Source: Caccousia sp900752115
GTDB taxonomy: Bacteria; Bacillota; Clostridia; Oscillospirales; Acutalibacteraceae
DNA: 29,334 nucleotides
Assembly (NCBI GenBank): GCA_902472225.1
Contig: CABRNB010000025.1
Location: forward strand, 1 to 29,334
Direction of reading: 5' to 3'
Within the stretch, counting starts at the first letter, position 1; each line of letters opens with the position of its first letter. Under the pieces are notes generated by a model. That model had not been told where the DNA came from. It ran no database searches and saw only the letters and a list, made by a program, of their open reading frames with translations. Positions 1-7,074 of the stretch are shown one piece after another. The position numbers were made by a program, and so were the translations under genes.

Positions 1-69
1 TGAAAGCGGCGGCCCCGTCTAAGGCGGGACCACCAGACGGCGGAGCAGGTATCGTGTCCGCATAGCCGA

Positions 70-435
70 TTACTCCCAGATGGCTGGAAACAGCTCATCA
101 GAGCGGCGCTCCGGCTGTTCCAGCAGGGGGAAATGGACCTCTTGCAGATACCGGGCAAGCTCCATCACCTGGTTGTCCTTCGGCGGATTATAGCTCCAAC
201 TGCACAAGTCATCGTCCCGGCCATACCGCTCATTCCGCCAGCAGTTGATGTGGATGCCAGTGCCGACCTCCACATCACAGTGCCGCCTGCCATTCTGGAT
301 GTGCAGATAAATCCCTTCCGGGAAAAACTCCTTCCTGAACCGGCATCGCGGGAACTGCGGCTTGAGCTTTCGGTATTCCGCATCCATCAGGCCCTCAAAG
401 AGCGCCATCTGTTCTGCGTGGTTCAGCTCCATCAT
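70..435 (-). CDS. Conserved ICE-type hypothetical protein, 121 aa
   Basis: I do not recognise a named domain. The product is soluble-looking, acidic at both ends, without signal peptide or membrane segment. It has an aromatic, Cys/His-containing middle (CRFRKEFFPEGIYLHI, then HCDVEVGTGIHINCW) that suggests a compact beta-rich fold. Its ATG overlaps the stop of the preceding gene by four bases (ATGA at 432-435), so the two are probably translationally coupled. It belongs to the leftward backbone operon with the DUF7768-like and replication-initiator genes, and a role in element maintenance is only a guess. The 69 bases to its left hold no complete gene; a short inverted repeat (about 15-40) may belong to the leader of the next gene outside the window. 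Confidence 0.7.
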   Translation of the reverse strand: MMELNHAEQMALFEGLMDAEYRKLKPQFPRCRFRKEFFPEGIYLHIQNGRRHCDVEVGTGIHINCWRNERYGRDDDLCSWSYNPPKDNQVMELARYLQEVHFPLLEQPERRSDELFPAIWE

Positions 436-788
436 TTTCCGCCTCCTTCCTCGCGGCCCTGGCCTTTGACTGTCAAAATGCCGTCCAGGGTAGTAGCGGT
501 GATCCGCAGCCGCTCGGCCACGGCGATGTCATTCTTCATGGCCTCATCCACCGTACCGCCGCAGACCACCAACACAGAAGCGCGGCGGAGATAGTCGCGG
601 GCCATGTCGATCCCGTCCTTATGCTCCTGGGGGATGCTGTCCTTCAAAAACAGAGGCAGGAACAAAAGCGGGCAGACCGGGGAAAAACCGGCCTCGTAGA
701 CCAGGCGGCAGTATTTGGCGGCGTTTTCGGTGTTCTCAAACTCGTTGTCGCCCCAATGGGCGGTGATATACGCAAGCGGGCGTTTCAT
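432..788 (-). CDS. DUF7768/DUF4406-like protein
   Basis: A 118-aa protein starting MKRPLAYITAHWGD. The ATG at 788 was chosen because AAGGAG lies seven bases upstream; a longer open frame upstream lacks a comparable site. The N-terminal beta-strand followed by NTENAAKYCRLVYEAGFSPVCP, then RASVLVVCGG and a C-terminal helix (ERLRI), is the pattern of the small Rossmann-like DUF4406/DUF7768 proteins. These are related in fold to nucleoside 2-deoxyribosyltransferases and are common on Firmicute ICEs and phages. The substrate is unknown and enzymatic activity is not shown by the sequence. The stop overlaps the next gene's start (432-435). Family assignment is from memory of the fold pattern. Confidence 0.72.
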   Translation of the reverse strand: MKRPLAYITAHWGDNEFENTENAAKYCRLVYEAGFSPVCPLLFLPLFLKDSIPQEHKDGIDMARDYLRRASVLVVCGGTVDEAMKNDIAVAERLRITATTLDGILTVKGQGREEGGGK

Positions 789-834
789 GCAAAACTCCTT
801 TCTCCCCATGTCCGGGGTGCAGAAAAGGCGGCCC

Positions 835-1716
835 TTATGAGCCGCCTCCGTAAAGGTCGTGATTGACCAGCATCGTGTAGTGATTGTCCAGAGAGGACGG
901 TGCATTGAACAGCGCCGCCATCAGATATGCCTTGGTGTTCCAGACGCGGGTGGTGTTTTCGTGGATGCCGTCCAGCACTTTCTCGATGTGGGAACAGGTG
1001 ATTTTTTCAAACCGCTGCTGAACAAAAGCGGTGGGATATTCCGCATCCCGCCCGATCTTGATGGTGGGGCTTTTGGTCAGCGCCACTTCCAGCATGATTT
1101 CCACGAACTCGTCTATCTGTTCTCGGTTCAGGGAATTACAGATATGCTCGTACTCAATCTGATCCCTGATTTCTTCTCGTTTCTCCATCACTTCCGTCTG
1201 TCCGTCCGTCTCTGCCGCCGCAGGTGCAGAAGGAAAGAATGAATGAGTATTTGATCCATGAGTATTTGATTTTTGGATATTTGATTTCTTAGTATTTAAT
1301 TGCGGCGGGTTTTCCGTATCTGGTACAGCCATATCTGGTGTTTCCATATCTGGATTTACCATATCCGGGTTTTCCGTACCTGGTGAAGCCGTATCTGGCG
1401 GTGCCGGTTCCGGCTGGGGCTTGACCGGCTTCTCAAAGATGGTGTACTCGGTATCGGTGATCCGGCCATTCTTGCCCCGAAGCTGCCTGCGGGTCAGATA
1501 CCCCGCGCTTTCCAGCTCCCGGAGGGTCTTGCCAATCGTCTCCACGCTTTCCTTGCAGATGGAGGCCAGGCCCCGCGTGGTGTAATTCCACTCATCCGGC
1601 AGGGAGAGCATCATGGAGAGAAGCCCCTTGGCTTTCAGGGTCAGGCCGGTATCTTTCAGGTGGTAGTTGCTCATCACGGTATAGTCCCGTGTGCGCTCTA
1701 CGCGAAAAACTGCCAT
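835..1716 (-). CDS. Replication-initiator-like protein (N-terminal HTH, C-terminal DUF6017-like)
   Basis: A 293-aa protein starting MAVFRVERTRDYTVMSNYHL; GGGAG sits eight bases before this ATG, and in-frame ATGs at 1722 and 1731 are alternatives. Residues about 1-95 form a winged-helix DNA-binding domain (LTLKAKGLLSMMLSLPDEWNYT, then TTRGLASICKESVETIGKTLREL), as in phage replisome organisers and RepA-type initiators. Residues about 100-160 are a low-complexity linker of five-residue repeats (PDMVN/PDMET/PDMAV type, then KSN units). The C-terminal part (about 185-290) resembles the DUF6017 module found with this HTH on ICEs. It would open an origin for the excised element; the linker DNA itself consists of 15-bp direct repeats, annotated separately. 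No nuclease or polymerase motif is visible. Confidence 0.75.
   Translation of the reverse strand: MAVFRVERTRDYTVMSNYHLKDTGLTLKAKGLLSMMLSLPDEWNYTTRGLASICKESVETIGKTLRELESAGYLTRRQLRGKNGRITDTEYTIFEKPVKPQPEPAPPDTASPGTENPDMVNPDMETPDMAVPDTENPPQLNTKKSNIQKSNTHGSNTHSFFPSAPAAAETDGQTEVMEKREEIRDQIEYEHICNSLNREQIDEFVEIMLEVALTKSPTIKIGRDAEYPTAFVQQRFEKITCSHIEKVLDGIHENTTRVWNTKAYLMAALFNAPSSLDNHYTMLVNHDLYGGGS
1248..1300. repeat. Four 15-bp-spaced TATTTGAT iterons inside the initiator gene
   Basis: TATTTGAT begins at 1248, 1263 and 1278, and the variant TATTTAAT at 1293, so the period is exactly 15 bp. On the coding (minus) strand these encode a Lys/Ser/Asn/Thr-rich stretch. Plasmid initiators of the RepA_N class are known to carry their origin as repeats within the rep gene, so an origin or initiator-binding role is a reasonable inference. 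Confidence 0.65.
1314..1403. repeat. Six tandem 15-bp repeats (CCRTATCTGG type) inside the initiator gene
   Basis: Units begin at 1314, 1329, 1344, 1359, 1374 and 1389. Each starts CC(A/G)TA(T/C)C(T/C)GG, followed by five variable bases. They encode the Pro-Asp-rich pentapeptide linker of the initiator on the minus strand. They lie 14 bp from the TATTTGAT iterons and keep the same 15-bp unit length, giving ten repeat units within about 156 bp. Confidence 0.75.
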
Positions 1717-1773
1717 ATTCATCACTCCCATTCTAAAAGGGCGGCCCGGCCCTGGGGCCAGCCGCCTTACTGG

Positions 1774-2280
1774 TTACGGTTCATAGACCGGCTGGGTATG
1801 TTCATACACCGGGCCGCACAGCCCGTTTAAGTCCTCTACAAGCTCGCCCAGGTCCAGGCACAGCTCACTGTCCATGACCGGCGTATCCTTGATGGTGCGG
1901 TACTGCGTGATGTAACCGTCATGGTCATAGTTCACACTCACGCAGGAGACAACGGCCAGGGACATATCTTCCAGGAGCCACAGCTCCAAGGTGCGGGTAG
2001 CCACTACGATCTCCATTGTCACCTGGTCCGTTTCCTCATACAGCAGGGTTGCCTTCTGGCGGAACAGGTCCTCGCCCCGGTAGTTGAAGGACCGTTCCTG
2101 CCTGCCCTGGGTGATGTAGGAATACACCGTTGTGGCATTGTGGCGGACCACCTGCAACAGACTGTAAATGTCCAGGCTTTCCACCAGCTCGGCGGCCTCG
2201 TCCTCGGTGTAGCAGCCTTCCTCCACCGCCTGCTGAAACAGATCGTCAAAGGTTTCTTTCAATGCTTCATAAGCGTCCAT
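1774..2280 (-). CDS. Conserved ICE-type hypothetical protein, 168 aa
   Basis: Not recognised. The ATG at 2280 follows AGGAGG with a seven-base spacer, so the start is secure. The protein is acidic and soluble. An N-terminal helical part (MDAYEALKETFDDLFQQAVE, then EDEAAELVESLDIYSLLQVV) is followed by a beta-rich part (about residues 75-145) with a YDHDGYITQYRTIKD stretch. There is no signal peptide or membrane segment. It sits in the leftward backbone block between the 89-aa gene and the replication initiator. It could be an accessory maintenance factor, but nothing in the sequence fixes a function. Confidence 0.72.
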   Translation of the reverse strand: MDAYEALKETFDDLFQQAVEEGCYTEDEAAELVESLDIYSLLQVVRHNATTVYSYITQGRQERSFNYRGEDLFRQKATLLYEETDQVTMEIVVATRTLELWLLEDMSLAVVSCVSVNYDHDGYITQYRTIKDTPVMDSELCLDLGELVEDLNGLCGPVYEHTQPVYEP

Positions 2281-2310
2281 ACTTAAATCCTCCTATGGGT
2301 GAGCCTGCCA

Positions 2311-2580
2311 TCAATGGCGGCGTTTTTTGGGTTTGTCGGGCAGGATATGCCCCTCGATGATTGCAGCGTGGCGGCGGATCTGAAGCTGGCCCTGGCGTTC
2401 CAGGGACCGCATCCGGGCATACTCGTCCTCGGTCAGAAACAGCCGCTTATACTGGCCCCTGCGCCCCAAGGGGCAGTGGGTGGACAGGATGAGAAATTCC
2501 GCCATGTGCCGGGTATCGTCCTTGAACCGTTCCACAGCCAGCAGGTCGTGGCCTTCCAGCGGGAGATGCAGAGGTTTCAT
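2311..2580 (-). CDS. Small basic hypothetical protein, 89 aa
   Basis: Not recognised. It starts MKPLHLPLEGHDLLAVERF and ends in a basic KPKKRRH tail. The middle (KRLFLTEDEYARMRSLERQGQLQIRR) looks like a single amphipathic helix. There are no cysteines beyond one and no membrane segment. Its ATG overlaps the preceding gene's stop by four bases (2577-2580), indicating translational coupling. The basic tail and backbone position would suit a nucleic-acid-associated accessory protein, which is an inference only. Confidence 0.65.
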   Translation of the reverse strand: MKPLHLPLEGHDLLAVERFKDDTRHMAEFLILSTHCPLGRRGQYKRLFLTEDEYARMRSLERQGQLQIRRHAAIIEGHILPDKPKKRRH

Positions 2581-3185
2581 GCCTTGCGCCCCCTTTCGTG
2601 AATATCCAGGACCGCACAGCCATACCGGGCGATGAGCAGGGCGTTCACGATCATGCGGAGTGCCGCAGCGTCTACAACTTCGGCATCCGCCAGGTCACGG
2701 GTTGTCAGGCCGCCTGCGTTAGTGTAGATGCCCCGCGCAGCGATATAGAGGGTGTAATCGTGGGGCGAAATCTCATGGAGCCTTGCATAGTCGAACTCTG
2801 CGCCCCGCCTGCACAGGCAGTTTCCGGCGCGGCGGTAAATGTCCTCATCGGAAGTGAACAGGAACATGACCGCAAAGAAAGCAGGCGTGTCCCGGCGCTT
2901 GCTGTGGCCCAGGTGGATTTTCACACCCTCCATGCGCTGCCGGTGGCGCTCATCCTTCCAGAGCATACCGGGGAAATCTCGGATCAGCGGTTCCAGGCGG
3001 GCCATCAGGCGCTTGTCGTGGGGAAACATCTGCCGGACCACCTCTGCATAGCCCACAACACCCGCCTCGATGCGCTCGGCCATCCAGGGGCAGCCGCAGG
3101 CGGTGCAGCCAAATTTCTTGACATACTCGGTGCAAAGTTTGCAGTCCACATCTTCCGGTGTGTATTTGAAAGTGTTGATATACAT
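2577..3185 (-). CDS. Cys-rich conserved ICE hypothetical protein, 202 aa
   Basis: The start MYINTFKYTPEDVDCKLC was chosen because GGAGG lies five bases before the ATG at 3185; the longer open frame upstream overlaps parB and lacks a site. A cysteine cluster at about residues 15-31 (CKLC, then CTACGC) could bind a metal ion. It is followed by a mostly helical body, and a second pair of cysteines appears in the middle (NCLCRRGAEFD). No catalytic motif is recognised and there is no membrane segment. It lies just downstream of parB in the same direction, and its stop overlaps the next gene. I would not assign a function. Confidence 0.7.
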   Translation of the reverse strand: MYINTFKYTPEDVDCKLCTEYVKKFGCTACGCPWMAERIEAGVVGYAEVVRQMFPHDKRLMARLEPLIRDFPGMLWKDERHRQRMEGVKIHLGHSKRRDTPAFFAVMFLFTSDEDIYRRAGNCLCRRGAEFDYARLHEISPHDYTLYIAARGIYTNAGGLTTRDLADAEVVDAAALRMIVNALLIARYGCAVLDIHERGRKA

Positions 3186-3253
3186 GGATACCTCCTTATG
3201 AAAATGAAAAAGCCGGGCAAATGGATTGTCCGGCGGTTTAGGTGTATTCAGTT

Positions 3254-4174
3254 TTATCGCTCCTGGCTGCGCTGGCGTTTCTTCTGCCATGCCTCAAGCA
3301 GCTTGATGATGGTGTTCTCCATTTGCAGGGGCGTATAGGATTTTGGAAAATACTTGCGTATGCGGTCCCCGTCAAAGGTCAGGCTGAACTTCTCCGGCTT
3401 CTTTTCCTCGGACATGATTGCCAGCATACTGTCCTCATTGAGCCGCCCGGCCTGGCTGAATTTCTTCATCCGCTGGGCCTGGGAGAGTGACGGGGTGGCC
3501 TGCTCATAGTCTATCGTGGTGACGAGCATCTGCTGTTCCTCCGGCTTGAGGAAAGACAGTTCATAAGCCGGATTGAAAGCGATTTTCTTTTCGTCAACCA
3601 TCTGCAACAGCTCCGGGGACAGCTCATTCAGGCGAATATACCTCTGTACCTGGGATTTGCTTTCCCCAGCCTGCTCTGCAATTTGCTCAATCGACCATTT
3701 TGACTTCTGCCCAACTTGGTCAGAAGTTAAATCGTTTCGTGCGCCCTGCCGCTTGATGGCCTCCAGCTTCATCTTGTATGCCTTGGCCCTTTCGCTGGGC
3801 AGGATGTTCTCCCGCTGAAGGTTGCTGTCCACCATGATGATGGTGGCGGCGTCCCGGTCCAGGTTGCGGATCAGGACCGGCATCGTGTCCAGACCGGCCT
3901 GCTCACAGGCGTATTTGCGCCGGTGTCCGGCCACAATCTCATAGCCGCCTTCCTCGCGGGGCCGTACAATGGCAGGGACAATCACGCCATACTCTTTGAC
4001 GCTCTGGATTGTCTCCCGCATTTCCTCATCGTCCCGCACCTGAAAAGGGTGGTCCGGGAAAGGATGAAGGTCCGTCAGCGGCAGGCGAACCACCACTTCT
4101 TCCTGGGGTGGCTGCTGGGCAGGCGGGGCGGTTTTCTTTCGTCCCCTGGCAGGTGACGCGGGCTTGTCGCTCAA
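3254..4174 (-). CDS. parB: ParB/RepB/Spo0J-family partition protein
   Basis: A 306-aa protein with a TTG start at 4174 behind GGAGGTGAG; no better in-frame ATG lies nearby. The first 25 residues are a Pro/Ala/Lys-rich tail. The ParB nuclease-like N-domain follows (VRLPLTDLHPFPDHPFQVRDDEEM), with the CTP-binding GHRR motif at residues 83-86 and SNLQREN near 117. A helix-turn-helix (WSIEQIAEQAGESKSQVQRYI) lies at about 160-180. The C-terminal region is charged. ParB proteins load at parS and slide as CTP-dependent clamps to segregate plasmids or excised ICEs. No ParA gene is in the window. Upstream lies a non-coding hairpin and repeat region that is the natural place for its binding site. Confidence 0.9.
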   Translation of the reverse strand: MSDKPASPARGRKKTAPPAQQPPQEEVVVRLPLTDLHPFPDHPFQVRDDEEMRETIQSVKEYGVIVPAIVRPREEGGYEIVAGHRRKYACEQAGLDTMPVLIRNLDRDAATIIMVDSNLQRENILPSERAKAYKMKLEAIKRQGARNDLTSDQVGQKSKWSIEQIAEQAGESKSQVQRYIRLNELSPELLQMVDEKKIAFNPAYELSFLKPEEQQMLVTTIDYEQATPSLSQAQRMKKFSQAGRLNEDSMLAIMSEEKKPEKFSLTFDGDRIRKYFPKSYTPLQMENTIIKLLEAWQKKRQRSQER

Positions 4175-4200
4175 TGCTTCTCACCTCCATTGAGACACAA

Positions 4201-4228
4201 AAAGGAGGCCCAGCCCGGAACCTCCTTT
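4201..4228. terminator. Perfect inverted repeat, terminator-like on the minus strand
   Basis: AAAGGAGG (4201-4208) and CCTCCTTT (4221-4228) form an eight-base stem with a 12-base loop. Read on the minus strand, the stem is followed by a short T-run. It lies between the parB start and the next hairpin, so it could stop transcription entering parB from the right, or attenuate parB itself. Confidence 0.4.
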
Positions 4229-4253
4229 CGCATCTGATTTTAGGCATAGAAAA

Positions 4254-4283
4254 ACGGACATCAGCAGAAACACTAATGTCCGT
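4254..4283 (-). terminator. Rho-independent terminator, minus strand
   Basis: ACGGACAT (4254-4261) pairs with ATGTCCGT (4276-4283) across a 14-base loop. On the minus strand the stem ends in a T5 run. It is a terminator for leftward transcription although no minus-strand gene lies immediately upstream now. It may be the leftover of a lost gene (for example parA) replaced by cargo. Confidence 0.5.
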
Positions 4284-4291
4284 CAATCCAT

Positions 4292-4355
4292 CGGCTCACA
4301 AGAGCCGCTATATTCAGTTGTCCGGCTTCACACAGGGGAGGCTCCGGCGGAGCCT
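4292..4355. repeat. Two further short hairpins (candidate oriT or recognition structures)
   Basis: CGGCTC (4292-4297) pairs with GAGCCG (4302-4307) around an ACAA loop, and AGGCTCC (4339-4345) pairs with GGAGCCT (4349-4355) around a three-base loop. Neither has a T-run. Clusters of short hairpins next to backbone genes are typical of transfer origins, but no nick-site consensus is recognised. The stretch from 4356 to 4470 contains nothing else I can identify. Confidence 0.3.
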
Positions 4356-4470
4356 GGCACACATCACGACAGTTCTCTTTGCCACTTCATTCTCTTGTCG
4401 TTCCCTGTGTTTTGCCCTTATTTTTTCCCTCACGAGCGTCTGTGAGGCCATAGAAATGCGGTAATATTCG

Positions 4471-4554
4471 ATAACAGCCTATAACGCCTTCGCATGGATA
4501 AATTGGCGTATTTTCAAGGGTTTCCGGGGCTTTAATAACACCCGATAACGCCTC
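4471..4554. repeat. Two pairs of contiguous 10-bp repeats (ATAAC-type)
   Basis: Decamers start at 4471 (ATAACAGCCT), 4481 (ATAACGCCTT), 4535 (ATAACACCCG) and 4545 (ATAACGCCTC). Within each pair the spacing is exactly one helical turn, and the pairs are 64 bp apart. The location at the cargo/backbone boundary, about 300 bp upstream of parB, suits a partition, replication or transfer protein binding site. Which protein binds is unknown. Confidence 0.5.
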
Positions 4555-4615
4555 TCGGAAGGTGGTGAAATTTCAAGGGGCTAATTCACTTTTTATAAAA
4601 AGAAGGGTTCAGCAA

Positions 4616-5167
4616 ATGACAAACAACTGGGTACTAAAAGACGTTATCGTATTAGAACCGCACGTCTTCCTTGACCATCGCGGCTGGTTCTTCGAGTCTT
4701 ACAATATGGAGAAGATGAAAAAACTGGGAATTGATACAGAATTTATCCAGGACAACCATTCTTTATCCATTCCGAAGCATACCATTCGCGGCATCCATTT
4801 TCAAAATAACCCGTATGCGCAGAGCAAGCTGGTTCGGTGTACACGGGGGCGTATTATGGATTATGCTGTCGACTTGCGGAAGGGCTCAGGCACCTATTTG
4901 AAATGGGTATCAGTCGAATTGTCGGCGGAAAACAAAAAGCAGATTTTCATTCCCAAAGGCTTTGGACACGTGTTTGTCACCCTGGAAGAGAACTGCGAGG
5001 TGCAGTACAAGGTGGACAACATCTATTCCAAAGAAAGCGAGCGCTCCATCCGGTATGACGATCCGGAGATTGGGCTTCGCTTGCCGGAGGGGATGATTCC
5101 CGTCCTCTCTGAGAAAGATGCCGATGCTCCTTTTGCAAAGGATTGTGATTGTAATTTCTTTATATAA
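4616..5167 (+). CDS. rfbC: dTDP-4-dehydrorhamnose 3,5-epimerase family (RmlC)
   Basis: A 183-aa cupin epimerase of normal family length. The start MTNNWVLKDVIV at 4616 follows a modest AGAAGGG site; an in-frame GTG at 4562 would add 18 atypical residues. Visible family motifs are the FxDxRGWFFESYN-like start, TIRGIHFQ (substrate-binding Arg and catalytic His), SKLVRCTRG (Lys), and IPKGFGHVFVTL, the GxxHGF-type strand with Val in place of Gly. It epimerises the 4-keto-6-deoxy-glucose made by RfbB at C3 and C5. It is the first gene of the cargo operon. Because the cluster has an aminotransferase but no RfbD reductase, the final sugar is probably not plain L-rhamnose. A 3,4-ketoisomerase role (FdtA-like) is less likely given the RmlC-type motifs. 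Confidence 0.88.
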   Translation: MTNNWVLKDVIVLEPHVFLDHRGWFFESYNMEKMKKLGIDTEFIQDNHSLSIPKHTIRGIHFQNNPYAQSKLVRCTRGRIMDYAVDLRKGSGTYLKWVSVELSAENKKQIFIPKGFGHVFVTLEENCEVQYKVDNIYSKESERSIRYDDPEIGLRLPEGMIPVLSEKDADAPFAKDCDCNFFI

Positions 5168-5181
5168 ATGTGGTGAGCCTT

Positions 5182-5907
5182 ATGAAGATTGGAATAATGC
5201 AGCCGTATTTCTTCCCTTATTTGGGGTACTGGCAGCTTATGAACGCCGTGGATCGGTATGTGGTTTATGATGATGTGAATTATATAAAAGGAGGAAGAAT
5301 AAACCGCAATAGGATCCTTATACAAAATAAATCTGGGCCTATCAATTTGATATTATCGGGTGCCAGTCCAAATAAACTGATTCGTCAAGTTGAGGTTAAT
5401 ACGGAACCCATATTGGGAAAAAAGCTTTTGCGTACGATAGAAATGTCCTATGCAAGGGCTCCTCAATACGATTATGTCATGCCGATTTTGGAAAATATAA
5501 TTCTATCCCAAAAGAAAAATTTGTCCGACTATCTTTATTACTCTTTTCTTAAAATAGGCGAATATTTGGGAATTCATACAGAACTTATCTTATCCTCCAA
5601 TATCGAAAAGAATTGTTCGTTAAAATCTTATCATAAAGTAATTTCCATCTGCAAAATATTGGGCGGTGACGAATACTACAATTCTATCAATGGTATTCCT
5701 CTCTATGTTCCTCACGTTCGGGAATTCCAAGAAGCTGGGATAGAGCTGTATTTTCCAAAAATGAGAGAGATTCATTACCAACAGTTTAAAAATGAATTTG
5801 TCCCGAATCTTTCTATTATCGACGTGATGATGTTCAACTCCCGCCAAGAATGTCAACGTTTATTGGGAGAATATGACTTATTGAAAGGAAGCGAAATTAT
5901 ATTATGA
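5182..5907 (+). CDS. WbqC-like family protein
   Basis: A 241-aa protein starting MKIGIMQPYFFPYLGYWQLM, with the opening IMQPYFFPYLGYW characteristic of the WbqC-like family. The ATG at 5182 follows GGTGAG; an upstream GTG at 5170 is an alternative. Motifs include YDDVNYIKGGRINRNRI and a conserved HYQQF near the C-terminus. WbqC-like proteins occur in O-antigen, capsule and surface-sugar clusters, usually next to DegT-type aminotransferases, and probably act in modifying the amino sugar; the exact reaction is not established. The stop overlaps the aminotransferase start (5904-5907). Codon use and base composition are clearly AT-richer than in the chromosomal genes on the right, which fits acquired cargo. 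Confidence 0.85.
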   Translation: MKIGIMQPYFFPYLGYWQLMNAVDRYVVYDDVNYIKGGRINRNRILIQNKSGPINLILSGASPNKLIRQVEVNTEPILGKKLLRTIEMSYARAPQYDYVMPILENIILSQKKNLSDYLYYSFLKIGEYLGIHTELILSSNIEKNCSLKSYHKVISICKILGGDEYYNSINGIPLYVPHVREFQEAGIELYFPKMREIHYQQFKNEFVPNLSIIDVMMFNSRQECQRLLGEYDLLKGSEIIL

Positions 5908-7040
5908 TTAACGTCTTTCAACCTTCCTTAGGAGAAGAGGAGTTATCCCGTATTCAAGAGGTTTTCCGCTCTAACTGGTTAGGAAAAGGAAAAATCAATG
6001 ACGAATTTGAAGACAAATTCGCCGAACATCTCCATGTGAACCGTAAACATATTTTTACCACAAACTGCTGCAGCGAGGGCCTTTTTACTTCCATGCATAT
6101 GTTTGGCATTGGACCTGGTGATGAAGTTATTATGCCGACTATCAGCTTTGTTGGAGCAGGCAACGCGGTATGCGCCAGCGGCGCAAAGCTGGTGTTGTGC
6201 GACGTAGACCCTCGCACCTTGAATGTACGGGCTTGTGACATAGAAAAGAAAATTACAGAAAGAACAAAGGCTGTCATGCTCATTCATTATGGGGGAGTCC
6301 CGTGTGAGATGGACGAGATTGTTGCGCTCGCCAAAAAGTACCATCTGACTTTAATTGAAGACAGTGCATGCTCAGTGGCCTCTACATATAAAGGCAAGGC
6401 GTGCGGTACCATAGGAGATATGGGAATGTGGTCTTTTGACGCCATGAAGATTCTTGTTTGCGGCGACGGATCCATGTTGTATTTTAAAGATCCCGAATTA
6501 AAAGTGAATGCTGAAAAGTGGCTGTACTTTGGATTGGAAAGTAAAAGCGGATATTCCAACAGTGTAGATAAAAAATGGTGGGAATATGATGTTTCTTCTT
6601 TTGGGCATCGTGCCATTATGAATGATATTACCGCTGCTATGGCAGTAGAGCAGTTGAAAAAGCTGCCTCATTTTATCAAACGGCGCAAGGAAATCCATGA
6701 AATGTATAACGAAGCCTTGCGCAATCTTACATGGATAGATTTACCCCAATCGCTTCCCTCGTATTGCACCTCCTCTTACTATTTTTATCACATCCAGGTT
6801 AAGCCGGACGGCCATCGTGACCTTTTGGCCAAGCATTTGCGGGATAACGGGATTTATACGACGTTTCGCTATTTTCCGTTGCACCGCGTGAATCACTATC
6901 AGATTGAAGGGGAGTATCCAAATGCGGACTATGCTGCAGATCATACCTTATGTCTCCCATTGCATCAATCTCTGAAAGATGAGGAAGTCCTTTTTGTCAC
7001 ACAAAAAATTAAGGAATATGGAGCAAAGCTTGGTTTTTAA
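5904..7040 (+). CDS. DegT/DnrJ/EryC1/StrS-family sugar aminotransferase
   Basis: A 378-aa PLP-dependent aminotransferase of usual family length. It starts MINVFQPSLGEEELSRIQEVF, has the substrate/PLP region GPGDEVIMPTISFVGAGNAV, the PLP-ring aspartate in IEDSACS (Asp153), and the Schiff-base lysine in WSFDAMKIL (Lys182). The family transfers an amino group from glutamate to a keto-sugar nucleotide. With RfbA, RfbB and RfbC upstream in the pathway, the substrate should be a dTDP-4-keto-6-deoxyhexose or its epimer, giving a dTDP-4-amino- or 3-amino-deoxyhexose; position and stereochemistry cannot be read from sequence. Its ATG overlaps the WbqC-like gene by four bases, so the two are probably made together. 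Confidence 0.88.
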   Translation: MINVFQPSLGEEELSRIQEVFRSNWLGKGKINDEFEDKFAEHLHVNRKHIFTTNCCSEGLFTSMHMFGIGPGDEVIMPTISFVGAGNAVCASGAKLVLCDVDPRTLNVRACDIEKKITERTKAVMLIHYGGVPCEMDEIVALAKKYHLTLIEDSACSVASTYKGKACGTIGDMGMWSFDAMKILVCGDGSMLYFKDPELKVNAEKWLYFGLESKSGYSNSVDKKWWEYDVSSFGHRAIMNDITAAMAVEQLKKLPHFIKRRKEIHEMYNEALRNLTWIDLPQSLPSYCTSSYYFYHIQVKPDGHRDLLAKHLRDNGIYTTFRYFPLHRVNHYQIEGEYPNADYAADHTLCLPLHQSLKDEEVLFVTQKIKEYGAKLGF

Positions 7041-7074
7041 TTCTCCTGAAATTTTCGTCTAAGGGGTAATGCTC

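Noticed and set aside
1248..1403. CRISPR array
   Set aside because: Repeats are 8-10 bp with 15-bp period inside a coding frame, with no spacer-length unique sequence and no cas genes.
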